A stretch of DNA of 64,000 nt from contig NZ_CANMOO010000005.1 in the NCBI RefSeq assembly GCF_947499585.1, forward strand, positions 81,772 to 145,771, read 5' to 3'. Below the pieces are notes generated by a model. It had not been told where the DNA came from. It did no database searches and worked only from the letters and a program-made list of their open reading frames with translations. This document shows positions 53,810-63,932 of the stretch, one piece after another (the stretch's first letter is position 1; every line of letters starts with the position of its first letter). The translations under genes and the position numbers were made by a program. This DNA comes from an uncultured Allomuricauda sp. GTDB lineage: Bacteria; Bacteroidota; Bacteroidia; Flavobacteriales; Flavobacteriaceae.

Positions 53810-54763
53810 ATGGAGTATTTAGATTTTGAACTTCCCATTAAAGAACTTGAAGACCAACTTCAAAAATGTATGATTATTGGAGAAGAAAGTGACGTTGATG
53901 TTACTGAAACCTGTCAGCAAATTGAAAAGAAGTTAGGTGAGACTCGAAAGGACATCTATAAAAATTTGACCGCATGGCAACGAGTACAGTTGTCCAGGCA
54001 TCCAAATAGGCCGTATACCATGGACTATATTAATGCTATCTGTGGCGATACGTTTCTGGAACTTCATGGTGATAGAAATGTAAAGGATGATAAAGCCATG
54101 ATTGGTGGTTTGGGTAAGATCGGAGATCAGAGTTATATGTTCGTTGGTCAACAAAAAGGATACAATACCAAAACCCGTCAATACAGAAATTTTGGAATGG
54201 CCAACCCAGAAGGCTATAGAAAAGCTTTACGCTTGATGAAGTCAGCGGAGAAGTTTGGCATTCCAGTAGTTTGCCTTATTGATACTCCGGGAGCCTATCC
54301 AGGAATTGAAGCTGAAGAAAGAGGGCAAGGGGAAGCTATTGCTCGTAATATTTTGGAAATGACACGCCTTAAAGTACCTATCATAGTTGTAATTATTGGT
54401 GAAGGAGCTTCAGGAGGTGCATTGGGAATTGGAGTAGGTGACAAGGTGTTGATGCTAGAAAACACATGGTACTCTGTAATTTCACCAGAATCCTGTTCTT
54501 CTATACTTTGGAGAAGCTGGGAATACAAAGAACAAGCAGCTGATGCATTGAAACTTACTGCAACAGATATGAAAAAGCAGAAGCTTGTTGATGAGATTGT
54601 ACGAGAACCATTGGGCGGTGCGCATACCAATAGAGAAAAAACTTTCGAGACGGTAAAGAATAAAATTTCAGCACATTTTGAGGAACTTCAAAAGTTATCA
54701 CCAAAAGATTTGGTAAAAACCCGAATGGAAAAATACGCTGAGATGGGTGTTTTTGACGGGTAA
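53810..54763 (+). CDS. accA: Acetyl-CoA carboxylase carboxyltransferase subunit alpha
   Basis: The 317-aa protein has the biotin carboxyltransferase signatures [32 protein letters not shown] and [15 protein letters not shown]. It transfers CO2 from biotin to acetyl-CoA, with AccD. A TATATTTG promoter box lies at 53769-53776, 34 bp before the ATG. Confidence 0.96.
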   Translation: MEYLDFELPIKELEDQLQKCMIIGEESDVDVTETCQQIEKKLGETRKDIYKNLTAWQRVQLSRHPNRPYTMDYINAICGDTFLELHGDRNVKDDKAMIGGLGKIGDQSYMFVGQQKGYNTKTRQYRNFGMANPEGYRKALRLMKSAEKFGIPVVCLIDTPGAYPGIEAEERGQGEAIARNILEMTRLKVPIIVVIIGEGASGGALGIGVGDKVLMLENTWYSVISPESCSSILWRSWEYKEQAADALKLTATDMKKQKLVDEIVREPLGGAHTNREKTFETVKNKISAHFEELQKLSPKDLVKTRMEKYAEMGVFDG

Positions 54764-54930
54764 TCACTGTTTACTAGCTCTTACTTCTTTTTGTTAATTT
54801 TTTTCTTCAAACATTTTCATGTTATTAACAGATTTTCTTAGTTATCAACATTAATTTTGTTGAACACCTGTGAACATCGCGGTTGGTCAATTTAAAGTTA
54901 ACTAAAGGTTAATTACCTACTTTCGCACCT

Positions 54931-56478
54931 ATGGACAAGCCTAGCCCAATTATTGGTCATAAAGTTGATAAGTCGACTCTCATTAGCTTAGAGAGAGGTA
55001 AAATACCTCCTCAAGCAGTTGATTTAGAGGAGGTTGTCCTTGGAGCGATGATGATTGACAAAAAAGGTGTGGACGAAGTAATAGATATCCTACATCCTGA
55101 TGCTTTTTATAAGGATGCTCACCGTTATATCTACGAAGCTATCTTCAAATTGTTCGAATCTTCCGAACCAGTGGATTTATTAACCGTTTCTTCTCAATTG
55201 AAGAAGGATGGACGATTAGAACTTGTTGGAGGTGACTTTTACCTGATAAAACTAACGCAGAAAGTGGCTTCTTCTGCCCATATTGAGTTTCACGCAAGGA
55301 TTATCCTTCAAAAATATATTCAGAGGAGCTTAATAAAAATCTCCAACGAAATCATTGAGGATTCATATAGTGATTCCAAAGACGTTTTTGATCTTTTAGA
55401 CAATGCAGAGGCAAAATTATATGAAGTTACCCAAGGTAATCTAAAGCGCTCAGCAGAGACCGCTCAAAATTTGGTTATCCAGGCCAAAAAGAAGATTGAA
55501 GAGATTTCAAACAAAGAAGGCTTAAGTGGAATTCCTTCTGGTTTTGATAAAGTTGACAAATTAACATCTGGCTGGCAGCCTAGTGATTTAATTATCGTTG
55601 CCGCTAGGCCTGGTATGGGTAAAACGGCACTTACGCTTTCTATGGCGAGAAATATAGCCGTGAATTCAGAAATACCGGTGGCTTTCTTCTCTTTGGAAAT
55701 GTCATCCGTACAATTGATAACAAGATTGATTTCTTCAGAAACAGGCCTTTCATCAGAAAAATTAAGAACGGGGAGATTAGAAAAGCATGAATGGGAGCAA
55801 TTGAATGTAAAGGTAAAAGCATTGGAAAAAGCTCCTTTGTTTATTGATGATACACCTTCACTATCCATTTTTGATTTACGTGCAAAAGCAAGAAGATTGG
55901 CATCCCAGCATGGTATAAAACTTATTGTAATTGATTATTTGCAGTTGATGACCGCTGGTGGAAGTCAAAAAGGAGGTAACCGTGAACAAGAGATTTCTAC
56001 TATTTCTAGAAACCTAAAGGCATTGGCCAAGGAACTAAGTGTTCCTGTTATAGCACTTTCTCAGTTATCAAGGGCCGTAGAGACCAGAGGCGGTAGTAAA
56101 CGACCTATTCTTTCAGATTTAAGGGAATCTGGTGCAATTGAGCAAGATGCAGATATTGTATCATTTATTTACCGTCCAGAATATTACAAAATTGACGAAT
56201 GGGATGATGAGGAACGCACACCAACTCAAGGCCAAGCGGAATTCATTGTAGCTAAGCACCGTAATGGTGGATTGGATAATATTAGGTTAAAGTTTGTGGG
56301 TGCACTGGGTAAATTTGATAACTTGGATGACTTTGATTCCCCATTCGAATTTCAATCGAAGATGAATGCGGATGAAGAAAATCCCTTTGCAACACCAAAT
56401 TTGCCAAGTGCAAACGAGGCTTTTGGTAGTGCAATGAACAGTGATGATGATCCAGATGATAACGACGTACCTTTTTAA
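54931..56478 (+). CDS. dnaB: Replicative DNA helicase DnaB
   Basis: The 515-aa protein has the N-terminal DnaB domain (PPQAVDLEEVVLGAMMI), Walker A ARPGMGKTALTLSMA near residue 226 and Walker B LIVIDYLQLM, plus SQLSRAVETR. The acidic C-terminus (DDDPDDNDVPF) is a usual feature of Bacteroidota DnaB. It unwinds DNA at the replication fork. Confidence 0.96.
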   Translation: MDKPSPIIGHKVDKSTLISLERGKIPPQAVDLEEVVLGAMMIDKKGVDEVIDILHPDAFYKDAHRYIYEAIFKLFESSEPVDLLTVSSQLKKDGRLELVGGDFYLIKLTQKVASSAHIEFHARIILQKYIQRSLIKISNEIIEDSYSDSKDVFDLLDNAEAKLYEVTQGNLKRSAETAQNLVIQAKKKIEEISNKEGLSGIPSGFDKVDKLTSGWQPSDLIIVAARPGMGKTALTLSMARNIAVNSEIPVAFFSLEMSSVQLITRLISSETGLSSEKLRTGRLEKHEWEQLNVKVKALEKAPLFIDDTPSLSIFDLRAKARRLASQHGIKLIVIDYLQLMTAGGSQKGGNREQEISTISRNLKALAKELSVPVIALSQLSRAVETRGGSKRPILSDLRESGAIEQDADIVSFIYRPEYYKIDEWDDEERTPTQGQAEFIVAKHRNGGLDNIRLKFVGALGKFDNLDDFDSPFEFQSKMNADEENPFATPNLPSANEAFGSAMNSDDDPDDNDVPF

Positions 56479-56510
56479 AACTATCTCTCTTTTATTACCC
56501 TGTCCAGTGA

Positions 56511-56529
56511 CCCTGAGCTTGTCGAAGGG
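56511..56529. repeat. Interspersed palindromic repeat (TGAGCTTGTCGAA type)
   Basis: CCCTGAGCTTGTCGAAGGG is a familiar small dispersed element found in many genomes; translated it reads TLSLSKG in the + frame. It lies between dnaB and the next CDS and appears to have inserted at or before that gene's start. Confidence 0.65.
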
Positions 56530-57793
56530 GCAGTCGAGAGGTTTTGTATTTATATTTTTTATTTTATTCTATTTTCAATCTTTTGGCTCTGCAATTCTTA
56601 TTCCTATGGATTCCGAGAGTCAAGAAAATCATTTAAAAGCATATGGAATTACATATTGGGTACTCACCAAACAACAAAAGGTTCAATGGTTGTTGAATTA
56701 TAGAGGAGGTTCTTTTTTACTGCCCGATGGAGAAGTTATTAGGAAAGAATGCCAGATTAGAGGAGTGTCTTTTGAAGTACTTTCAGATGCCCAAGCGGAA
56801 TCTATTTTAGATGAAATTAGCAGTCCTTCTCAAAATCAGGATGCTGTTATTCTGGAGAAAGCTCCTAAGATTGCGGTTTATTCTCCTAAAGGAAACTTAC
56901 CATGGGATGATGCTGTTACTATGGTACTTACCTATGCTGAAATTCCCTATGTTACCATTTATGATGAGGAAGTACTCAGTGATAAATTGGTTTTATATGA
57001 TTGGTTGCATTTACACCACGAAGATTTTACGGGACAGTATGGTAAGTTTTATGGTGCCTACCGGGCAGCACCTTGGTATATTGAAGGTAAGGCAGAAGCT
57101 GAAGCTTTAGCACAAAAGTTGGGCTTTTCCAAAGTTTCTGAAGAGAAGAGGGCTGTGGCTTTAAAAATTAGGAACTACGTTATTGGAGGGGGCTTTATGT
57201 TCGCCATGTGTTCGGCCACAGACAGTTTTGACATCGCTTTAGCTGCAGAAAACGTTGATATATGCGAGCCCATGTTTGATGGTGACCCATCAGATGCAAA
57301 TTATCAGGGCAAGCTAGATTACGGAAACACTTTCGCCTTTACTAATTTTATTCTTGAACGCAATCCGTTACGGTACGAGTTTTCTTCTATTGATATGACA
57401 AATAAAAGAAGAAATGTTCCTAAGGAGTCAGACTATTTTTCCCTGATGGAATTCTCTGCAAAGTGGGACCCGGTTCCAACAATGCTAACACAGAATCATA
57501 CGGCTTTGGTAAAAGGTTTTATGGGACAGACAACATCATTTACAAGAGATGAGGTAAAACCAGCAGTAATGGTTCTGGGAGAAAACAAAATAAATGGAGA
57601 AGCACGTTATCTTCATGGAATAAAAGGGAAGGGCTTTTTTACTTTTTATGGCGGCCATGACCCGGAAGATTACCAACATCGTGTAGGAGACCCAAAGACA
57701 GAATTGGAACTGCATCCAACCTCTCCAGGGTATCGACTCATTTTAAACAACGTCTTGTTTCCTGCAGCGCGCAAAAAGAAACAAAAGACCTAG
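56519..57793 (+). CDS. Secreted protein of the family often named asparagine synthetase B
   Basis: The ~424-aa product has a hydrophobic leader (GFVFIFFILFYFQSFGSA) and a mature part of a Bacteroidota family often labelled asparagine synthetase B, although I see no synthetase ATP or glutaminase motif; the label may be wrong. The start is unclear: the open frame runs back to 56441 inside dnaB, ATG 56606 would lose the leader, and the dispersed repeat supplies the only upstream near-start, TTG 56519. The leader suggests export. Confidence 0.6.
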   Translation: MSKGQSRGFVFIFFILFYFQSFGSAILIPMDSESQENHLKAYGITYWVLTKQQKVQWLLNYRGGSFLLPDGEVIRKECQIRGVSFEVLSDAQAESILDEISSPSQNQDAVILEKAPKIAVYSPKGNLPWDDAVTMVLTYAEIPYVTIYDEEVLSDKLVLYDWLHLHHEDFTGQYGKFYGAYRAAPWYIEGKAEAEALAQKLGFSKVSEEKRAVALKIRNYVIGGGFMFAMCSATDSFDIALAAENVDICEPMFDGDPSDANYQGKLDYGNTFAFTNFILERNPLRYEFSSIDMTNKRRNVPKESDYFSLMEFSAKWDPVPTMLTQNHTALVKGFMGQTTSFTRDEVKPAVMVLGENKINGEARYLHGIKGKGFFTFYGGHDPEDYQHRVGDPKTELELHPTSPGYRLILNNVLFPAARKKKQKT

Positions 57794-57911
57794 AAATTTC
57801 AAGAAGACTTTACAGCTGGGTTATACCAATATTTATGAAGACCGCATCCAAAGAACTTTTATCAATAGTGACTTGATTTGATATGCAGTTTTTTAGTAAC
57901 TCCATTTGGGT

Positions 57912-58415
57912 TTAGGAATGTGTTAGCCCAGTGATAATTTCTTTATGTTCAGGAAATTTTGCAATTAGCTCTTTCCTGCTGGGCAATTCAAAGTCTTTGA
58001 AATCGAAACCAGGAGAAACGGAACACCCTGCAAATGAATAATCATTGGCAGTAATAGTTTTAGCAGCGAACCAGTGATTCCCTGGAACCACAAATTGTGG
58101 AATCTGGCCTTCAGAAAAATTGGTTCCAATAATTTGCTCAGAATACACGCCTTCTTCTGATATAATATATAGTTTGATGGGTGCCCCAGCGTAAAAATGC
58201 CAAATTTCATCTTGCTTTATTTTATGAAAAGCAGAGAAAGTATCAGACGTCAATAAAAAATAAATGCAAGTGGCATAGTTACGATTGCCTTGGTAACTCT
58301 GAGGTAAAGAGTTCTTGTTTATCTCTCCGCTACTTCTATAAGTCTCTTTAAAGTACCCCCCTTCTGGGTGTGGACTTAGATCAAATTTTTCAATTATTTC
58401 TTCAATTTTTGTCAT
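57912..58415 (-). CDS. Cupin (DUF985) protein
   Basis: The 167-aa protein has the DUF985 cupin motifs LSPHPEGGYFKETYRS, AFHKIKQDEIWHFYAG and WFAAKTI. Its start overlaps the HAD gene's end by 4 bp (ATGA type), so both are on one transcript. The family binds small ligands, possibly sugars; no activity is known. Confidence 0.85.
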   Translation of the reverse strand: MTKIEEIIEKFDLSPHPEGGYFKETYRSSGEINKNSLPQSYQGNRNYATCIYFLLTSDTFSAFHKIKQDEIWHFYAGAPIKLYIISEEGVYSEQIIGTNFSEGQIPQFVVPGNHWFAAKTITANDYSFAGCSVSPGFDFKDFELPSRKELIAKFPEHKEIITGLTHS

Positions 58416-59203
58416 AGCATTTTTTCCAAAATATGTTCTACACCAAAATCATTGTTGCTCAAGGTAATATACTTTGCTATTTCTTGAACATTGGGATGTG
58501 CGTTGGCCATGGCAAAACTATAATTGGATAGCTGTAACATTTCCAAATCATTGTTGTAATCGCCAAATACCATGATTTCATCTGAGGTAACCCCATACTC
58601 TTGCATCAGTTTTTCCAACGCATATCCTTTGTGTGCGTTTTTATGCGAAACATCCACCCAATTGGAACCAGATACTTTTACTTTTAAAGAATCTTCAAGA
58701 TGTTTTACTACTGGATAAATATGTTGTTCAGAATTTTCAAAATGATAGATAGCAACTTTTAGGACTTCATCTTTCACTTTAGTTTGATCTTCTACAATCT
58801 CAAATTCAGTATAATACTCCCGAAGCATTTCCAAAAACTCACCCGAGTTGCCGTTTACATAGGCGCTGTCTTTACTGCATAATACTGGATGCGCATTAAT
58901 AGTTGTTGTAATTAAAGAAAGTATAGTGTCAACATTATTTTTATCAATTGGAGTAGTCAACAATACTTCTTCTTTTCTTTTTACGAAAGCCCCATTTTCA
59001 GCAACAAAAATAACATCATCTTGAATAGTTTCTAACTTATCCACCATACTGTGGTATTGTCTTCCACTTGCAGCCACAAACTGAATGTTTTTCTGTTTGA
59101 GTTCTTTGTGAATTTCAAAGAAGCGATTACTTACTTCATGCTTGGAGTTTAGCAATGTGCCATCCATATCGGATACCACCATTTTTATCTTTGATAAGTC
59201 CAT
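58412..59203 (-). CDS. HAD-superfamily Cof-type phosphatase
   Basis: The 263-aa protein has the HAD motif I VVSDMDGTLLNS, a C2 cap domain and motif IV GDYNNDLEML. It is a Cof-type sugar phosphatase or flavin-precursor phosphatase; substrate is not decided. First gene of the pair with the cupin. Confidence 0.9.
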   Translation of the reverse strand: MDLSKIKMVVSDMDGTLLNSKHEVSNRFFEIHKELKQKNIQFVAASGRQYHSMVDKLETIQDDVIFVAENGAFVKRKEEVLLTTPIDKNNVDTILSLITTTINAHPVLCSKDSAYVNGNSGEFLEMLREYYTEFEIVEDQTKVKDEVLKVAIYHFENSEQHIYPVVKHLEDSLKVKVSGSNWVDVSHKNAHKGYALEKLMQEYGVTSDEIMVFGDYNNDLEMLQLSNYSFAMANAHPNVQEIAKYITLSNNDFGVEHILEKML

Positions 59204-59275
59204 TACGTATTTTAGAAATGCAAAGGTATGCGTTGAATAAGGAATGATGTAAAGTTTGTATTAATTTCACAGATT

Positions 59276-59698
59276 ATGAAATGTTATCAATCTGAAATAA
59301 GACTTAAGCCCTATGCTAGAGGGTTTCATTTGATTAATGATATAATTATTGATTCTTTTCCAGAAATCGAGAAGATACAGTCAGGTATGTTGCAAGCTTT
59401 TATTAAACACACTTCTGCAGCATTGACGATAAATGAGAATGCTGACCCAACGGTTCGTGTTGATTTTGAAAGTCATTTTAATAAGATGGTTCCTGAGGAC
59501 GCTCCATATTTTATTCACACTTATGAAGGTCCGGATGATATGCCCGCGCATGTTAAAGCATCTTTGTTGGGAAGTTCTGTTCAAGTCCCAATAACCAATG
59601 GAAAATTGAACCTAGGAATCTGGCAAGGAATTTATTTGTGTGAACACAGAAATCATGCGACTGGAAGGAAATTGGTATTGACAGCATTTGGTTCATGA
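59276..59698 (+). CDS. YjbQ / secondary thiamine-phosphate synthase family
   Basis: The 140-aa protein shows SGMLQAFIKHTSAALTINE and PAHVKASLLGSSVQVPI and WQGIYLCEHRNHATGRKL, all typical of UPF0047/YjbQ. It can have weak thiamine phosphate synthase activity in other species; the true role is unclear. Confidence 0.92.
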   Translation: MKCYQSEIRLKPYARGFHLINDIIIDSFPEIEKIQSGMLQAFIKHTSAALTINENADPTVRVDFESHFNKMVPEDAPYFIHTYEGPDDMPAHVKASLLGSSVQVPITNGKLNLGIWQGIYLCEHRNHATGRKLVLTAFGS

Positions 59699-59725
59699 TG
59701 TATTCAATGGACTTCCATCTTAACG

Positions 59726-60385
59726 TTATTTAAACAGCTTTTTGCTAATTTTTTTAGCCCATATTTTGTACATCTTCTTGGAAGGATGAAGACTGTCTGA
59801 AGCAATCAACGAAGGATTTACGGCCGCATTTCTGGAAGACTGTGTTATTTCAATAAACATAACATTGCGTTTTTTCGCTTCTTCTTCAATAATGGTGTTG
59901 TAATTATTCAGCTCTTTTACAATCTTTTTTTTGTCCCTTAATCTGGCAAAAGGAGTTACACTCCAGTCTGGTATGGATAGGACAAAAACATTTTTAGGAT
60001 TGTTTTGTGCCAACGCAATACTGGTGTCTAAAAGTTTGGGAAATTCTTCTTTAAATATATTGATGTCTTTGCCTTTATATTGGTTGTTAACCCCTATTAA
60101 AAGAGAAACCAGTCCATAAGAAGGGGCTAATTGCTGAGATTCAATAGTTTTTAAAAGGTCAGTTGAGGTCCAGCCAGCTTTTGCTAGAATTTCTGGAGTA
60201 TTTACTGAAGTTCCTTTTTTCTTTAAAATTTGAACTAGTTGCTCGGGCCAACTATTAATGGTTGATTCACTGGTAGCTGCAGTGTAACTATCACCTAAGG
60301 CCAAAAATGAAATACTTTCATTTTGACCAATTGAAATTATAGGTCCCAATAGTAAAAGGAGTAATATCGGAATACGTTTGAACAT
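59726..60385 (-). CDS. SGNH/GDSL hydrolase
   Basis: The 219-aa protein has a signal peptide and the GDSL block FLALGDSYTAAT with catalytic Ser, Gly in AGWTSTD, Asn in LLIGVNNQYKG and the Asp/His pair in SDSLHPSKKMY. It is a secreted esterase or lipase-like enzyme with unknown substrate. Confidence 0.9.
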   Translation of the reverse strand: MFKRIPILLLLLLGPIISIGQNESISFLALGDSYTAATSESTINSWPEQLVQILKKKGTSVNTPEILAKAGWTSTDLLKTIESQQLAPSYGLVSLLIGVNNQYKGKDINIFKEEFPKLLDTSIALAQNNPKNVFVLSIPDWSVTPFARLRDKKKIVKELNNYNTIIEEEAKKRNVMFIEITQSSRNAAVNPSLIASDSLHPSKKMYKIWAKKISKKLFK

Positions 60386-60412
60386 TGAAAAGATATTGAT
60401 CCCTTAAAATAC

Positions 60413-60441
60413 AAAAATCCCGCTCAATTGAGCGGGATTTT
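60413..60441 (-). terminator. Terminator of the rplT operon
   Basis: AATCCCGCTCAATTGAGCGGGATT is a perfect palindrome flanked by A and T runs, 29 bp downstream of the rplT stop on the minus strand. Confidence 0.88.
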
Positions 60442-60469
60442 AATAAGCGGGGTAAGTTTATAATAACTC

Positions 60470-60814
60470 TTATTTTACTCTTTCAACAACTGCTTTAAAA
60501 GCATCTGGGTGGTTCATTGCCAAATCGGCCAGAACTTTTCTGTTAAGTTCTATACCATTGGATTTTACCTTGCCCATAAATTGAGAGTAAGACATTCCGT
60601 GCATTCGTGCTCCAGCATTAATACGGGTAATCCAAAGTGCGCGGAAATTACGTTTTTTGTTTCTTCTATCTCGGTAGGCGTAAAGCATTGCTTTTTCTAC
60701 CGCATTTTTGGCTACTGTCCAGACGTTTTTACGTCTTCCAAAGTAACCCTTGGCCTGCTTCATTATTTTTTTTCTTCTAGCTCTTGAAGCAACTGAATTT
60801 ACTGATCTTGGCAT
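60470..60814 (-). CDS. rplT: 50S ribosomal protein L20
   Basis: The 114-aa protein is a normal L20 ([19 protein letters not shown] with the basic N-terminal helix). It is the last gene of the thrS-infC-rpmI-rplT order. In other bacteria L20 represses this operon by binding its leader. Confidence 0.97.
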   Translation of the reverse strand: MPRSVNSVASRARRKKIMKQAKGYFGRRKNVWTVAKNAVEKAMLYAYRDRRNKKRNFRALWITRINAGARMHGMSYSQFMGKVKSNGIELNRKVLADLAMNHPDAFKAVVERVK

Positions 60815-60907
60815 AATGTTTCATTTTTTTGTAGTAGGCGGTCAATTTTTGACACTTTTAAAAGCCTAACTCCATGGTTAATAATTAATGTACCGAATTG
60901 CAAACAA

Positions 60908-61105
60908 TTATTTTAAACGTAATTGTTCTTTAATACTGTTAACATCAGCTTCATGTACTAATGTAGAGTGTGTTAACTTAAGCTTACGCTTTTTAGACTT
61001 TTTAGTCAAAATATGACTCTTAAAAGCGTGCTTTCTTTTGATTTTACCTGTGCCGGTAAGCTTAAAACGCTTTTTGGCACTGGATTTTGTTTTCATCTTA
61101 GGCAT
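60908..61105 (-). CDS. rpmI: 50S ribosomal protein L35
   Basis: The 65-aa protein [20 protein letters not shown] is a typical L35. It lies 45 bp downstream of infC and 93 bp upstream of rplT. Confidence 0.97.
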   Translation of the reverse strand: MPKMKTKSSAKKRFKLTGTGKIKRKHAFKSHILTKKSKKRKLKLTHSTLVHEADVNSIKEQLRLK

Positions 61106-61150
61106 TTTCTCCTCTTTATATATTACTGCTGAAAATAATCAGCATCCCGC

Positions 61151-61708
61151 TTACTTTTTACTGGCTTTGGGAGCTAAGAACATAGTCATTCGCTTTCCTT
61201 CCAGTTTTGGCATCTGTTCCACTTTTCCTAATTCTTCAAGCTCTTGTGCCAATTTTAATAACAATATTTCACCTTGGTCCTTATAAACAATGGACCGTCC
61301 TTTAAAAAAGACGTAAGCTTTGAGCTTGGCACCATCCTTTAAGAATTTTTCAGCATGTCGCTTCTTAAATTCATAATCATGATCATCCGTTTGTGGACCA
61401 AATCGTATTTCCTTAACGATTACTTTGGTCGCCTTGGCTTTCATCGCCTTGTCGCGTTTCTTTTGCTCATAAAGAAACTTTTTGTAATCTATAATTTTAC
61501 AAACTGGTGGAATGGCTTTTGGAGAAATCTCCACCAAATCCAATTCCAGTTCGTTAGCTTTTACCAATGCTTGTGGAGTAGGATATACTCCAACTTCAAC
61601 ATTATCTCCAACAAGCCTAACTTCTGGAGCTGTAATACTTTCATTGATATTGTGAGGGTTTTTATTTTCCCTCCTAGGTTGGGGCCTAAATCTTCTTCGT
61701 ATTGCTAT
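61151..61708 (-). CDS. infC: Translation initiation factor IF-3 with non-canonical AUA start
   Basis: The conserved IF-3 N-terminus ([17 protein letters not shown], then [18 protein letters not shown]) is encoded upstream of the first ATG/GTG/TTG codon. The only in-frame initiator before the TAA at 61723-61721 is ATA at 61708-61706, giving ~185 aa. Rare AUU/AUC/AUA starts on infC are known to allow IF-3 to repress itself. A TTG at 61567 would delete the first ~47 residues and is rejected. Confidence 0.93.
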   Translation of the reverse strand: MAIRRRFRPQPRRENKNPHNINESITAPEVRLVGDNVEVGVYPTPQALVKANELELDLVEISPKAIPPVCKIIDYKKFLYEQKKRDKAMKAKATKVIVKEIRFGPQTDDHDYEFKKRHAEKFLKDGAKLKAYVFFKGRSIVYKDQGEILLLKLAQELEELGKVEQMPKLEGKRMTMFLAPKASKK

Positions 61709-61739
61709 GACGTGTGTTTTTTAATTAAACTAAATTTTG

Positions 61740-63680
61740 TTAAAACGACTTTAAGGTACTATTTATTTCAGTAGATACCAAGTCGGAAAATTCACCTATG
61801 CTTAAACTACCTACATCTTCACCTCCATGCCTTCTAACAGATATGGTTTCAGATGCTTCTTCCTGCTCACCAACGATGAGCATGAACGGGATTTTTTTAA
61901 GCTCAGCCTCACGGATTTTTTTCCCTACCGTCTCATTCCTATTATCAATGAGCGCGCGAATTTCGTGATTTTCTAAAGAACTTAAAACTTTTTCTGCATA
62001 TTTTTCGTGTTTCTCGCTGACGGGTAATATAATAGCCTGCACAGGAATGAGCCATAATGGAAAGTTTCCGCCAGTGTGTTCTAGTAACAATGCTATAAAA
62101 CGTTCCATGCTTCCAAAAGGAGCTCGGTGAATCATTATTGGCCTATGTAGCTCATTATCACTGCCTTTATAAGTAAGGTCAAAGCGTTCAGGCAAGTTGT
62201 AATCTACCTGAATAGTACCCAGTTGCCATTTTCTTCCAAGAGCATCTTTCACCATAAAATCCAGCTTTGGGCCATAAAATGCGGCTTCTCCACTTTCAAT
62301 TACATAATTCAATCCTTTTTCTTCTGCAGCATTAATAATGGCTTGCTCTGCTTTCTCCCAGTTCTCCACATCGCCAATATACTTTTCAGGTTTTTCTAAA
62401 TCGCGAACAGAAACCTGTGCGGTAAAATTTTCGAAACCTAAGGAACCCAATACATATAAAGAAAGATCAATGACTTTTTTAAACTCGTCATTTAATTGAT
62501 CCGGTGTACAGAAGATATGTGCATCATCTTGTGTAAAACCCCTAACGCGAGTAAGTCCGTGTAATTCACCACTTTGCTCATACCTATATACAGTACCAAA
62601 CTCAGCATAGCGTACAGGTAAGTCCTTATAACTAAAAGGGCTGCTATTATAGATTTCACAATGGTGAGGGCAGTTCATTGGTTTTAGCAAAAACTCCTCA
62701 TCTTCTTTTGGGGTATGAATAGGTTGAAAACTGTCTTCGCCATATTTTGCATAATGGCCAGATGTTACATAAAGTTCTTTCTGTCCAATATGTGGCGTTA
62801 CCACCATTTCATAACCAGCCTTTTTTTGGGCTTTTTTTAAAAATTGTTCCAAACGCTCGCGCAAAGCTGCACCTTTAGGAAGCCACAAGGGAAGCCCTTG
62901 TCCAACTTTTTTAGAAAAAGTAAACAGTTCCAGTTCTTTCCCCAATTTTCTATGGTCTCGTTTTTTTGCCTCTTCTAAAAGTTCAAGATATTCAGTAAGC
63001 TCTTTCTGTTTGGGAAATGAAATCCCGTAAACTCTAGTCAATTGCTTATTATTCTCATCTCCCCTCCAATAGGCACCAGCAACGCTCAATACTTTTATGG
63101 CTTTGATGATTCCTGTATTGGGTATATGTCCACCACGGCATAAATCCGTAAATGAACTATGGTCACAAAAAGTAATGGTGCCATCTTCAAGATTTTCAAT
63201 AAGCTCTACCTTATATTCATTATCCTGATTTTTATAATATGTAAGTGCTTCTGCTTTAGAGACACTCCGCATTTTATAATCATGTTTACCCCTTGCAATT
63301 TCCAATGCCTTCTTTTCAATCTCAGGAAAATCTTTTTCAGAAATAGAATGCTCACCAAAATCAACATCATAGTAGAACCCATTTTCAATGGAAGGACCTA
63401 TGGTTAGTTTTATACCTGGGTACAATTCTTCCAATGCTTGTGCAAGAACATGCGAAGTAGAATGCCAAAAAGCTTTCTTGCCTTCATCATTGTTCCATGT
63501 ATATAGGGTTAAGGTGCCATCATGGGTAAGTGGCGTTATGGTTTCCACAACAGTATCATTGAATTTTGCCGAAATAACATTTCTGGCCAACCCTTCACTA
63601 ATGCCTTTCGCAATCTCCATTGGGGTAGTACCTTCAGAAACTTTCTTTATTGCGCCGTCTGGCAATGTAATCTCAATCAT
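61740..63680 (-). CDS. thrS: Threonyl-tRNA synthetase
   Basis: The 646-aa protein has an N-terminal TGS domain ([14 protein letters not shown]), the editing domain, and class II motifs with zinc ligands in [13 protein letters not shown], plus [13 protein letters not shown]. It charges tRNA-Thr and heads the operon with infC, 31 bp from the infC start. Confidence 0.97.
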   Translation of the reverse strand: MIEITLPDGAIKKVSEGTTPMEIAKGISEGLARNVISAKFNDTVVETITPLTHDGTLTLYTWNNDEGKKAFWHSTSHVLAQALEELYPGIKLTIGPSIENGFYYDVDFGEHSISEKDFPEIEKKALEIARGKHDYKMRSVSKAEALTYYKNQDNEYKVELIENLEDGTITFCDHSSFTDLCRGGHIPNTGIIKAIKVLSVAGAYWRGDENNKQLTRVYGISFPKQKELTEYLELLEEAKKRDHRKLGKELELFTFSKKVGQGLPLWLPKGAALRERLEQFLKKAQKKAGYEMVVTPHIGQKELYVTSGHYAKYGEDSFQPIHTPKEDEEFLLKPMNCPHHCEIYNSSPFSYKDLPVRYAEFGTVYRYEQSGELHGLTRVRGFTQDDAHIFCTPDQLNDEFKKVIDLSLYVLGSLGFENFTAQVSVRDLEKPEKYIGDVENWEKAEQAIINAAEEKGLNYVIESGEAAFYGPKLDFMVKDALGRKWQLGTIQVDYNLPERFDLTYKGSDNELHRPIMIHRAPFGSMERFIALLLEHTGGNFPLWLIPVQAIILPVSEKHEKYAEKVLSSLENHEIRALIDNRNETVGKKIREAELKKIPFMLIVGEQEEASETISVRRHGGEDVGSLSIGEFSDLVSTEINSTLKSF

Positions 63681-63896
63681 TTGTTCTCCTTCTTTTAGAT
63701 GGTGCGCAAAGATACTATCTTGTGTTGATGCTTACAATAGCATAAGACGTTCAATCGATAGATGGCTTCCAATCAAGACTTTAGTGTATTTCGTACTTAG
63801 ATTACAACGGGGTAAGATAATGAATACTACACTTTTTTTGGTTTTAAGTAAATGATTTTCAAATGCTTATATTTTTTTTTGATTTTTTTTTGAAAT

Positions 63897-63932
63897 TGTT
63901 TTGTTGTATCATTTAAACCTCTCTATATTTGC
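63897..63932 (+). promoter_or_regulatory. Bacteroidota promoter at the window edge
   Basis: A TTTG -33 element and TATATTTG -7 box (ending near 63932) are separated by about 20 bp and read to the right. The leader that follows has no start codon with coding content before base 64000, so the gene it serves lies beyond the window. The 63681-63896 stretch before it is divergent from thrS and holds no gene I can support. Confidence 0.6.
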
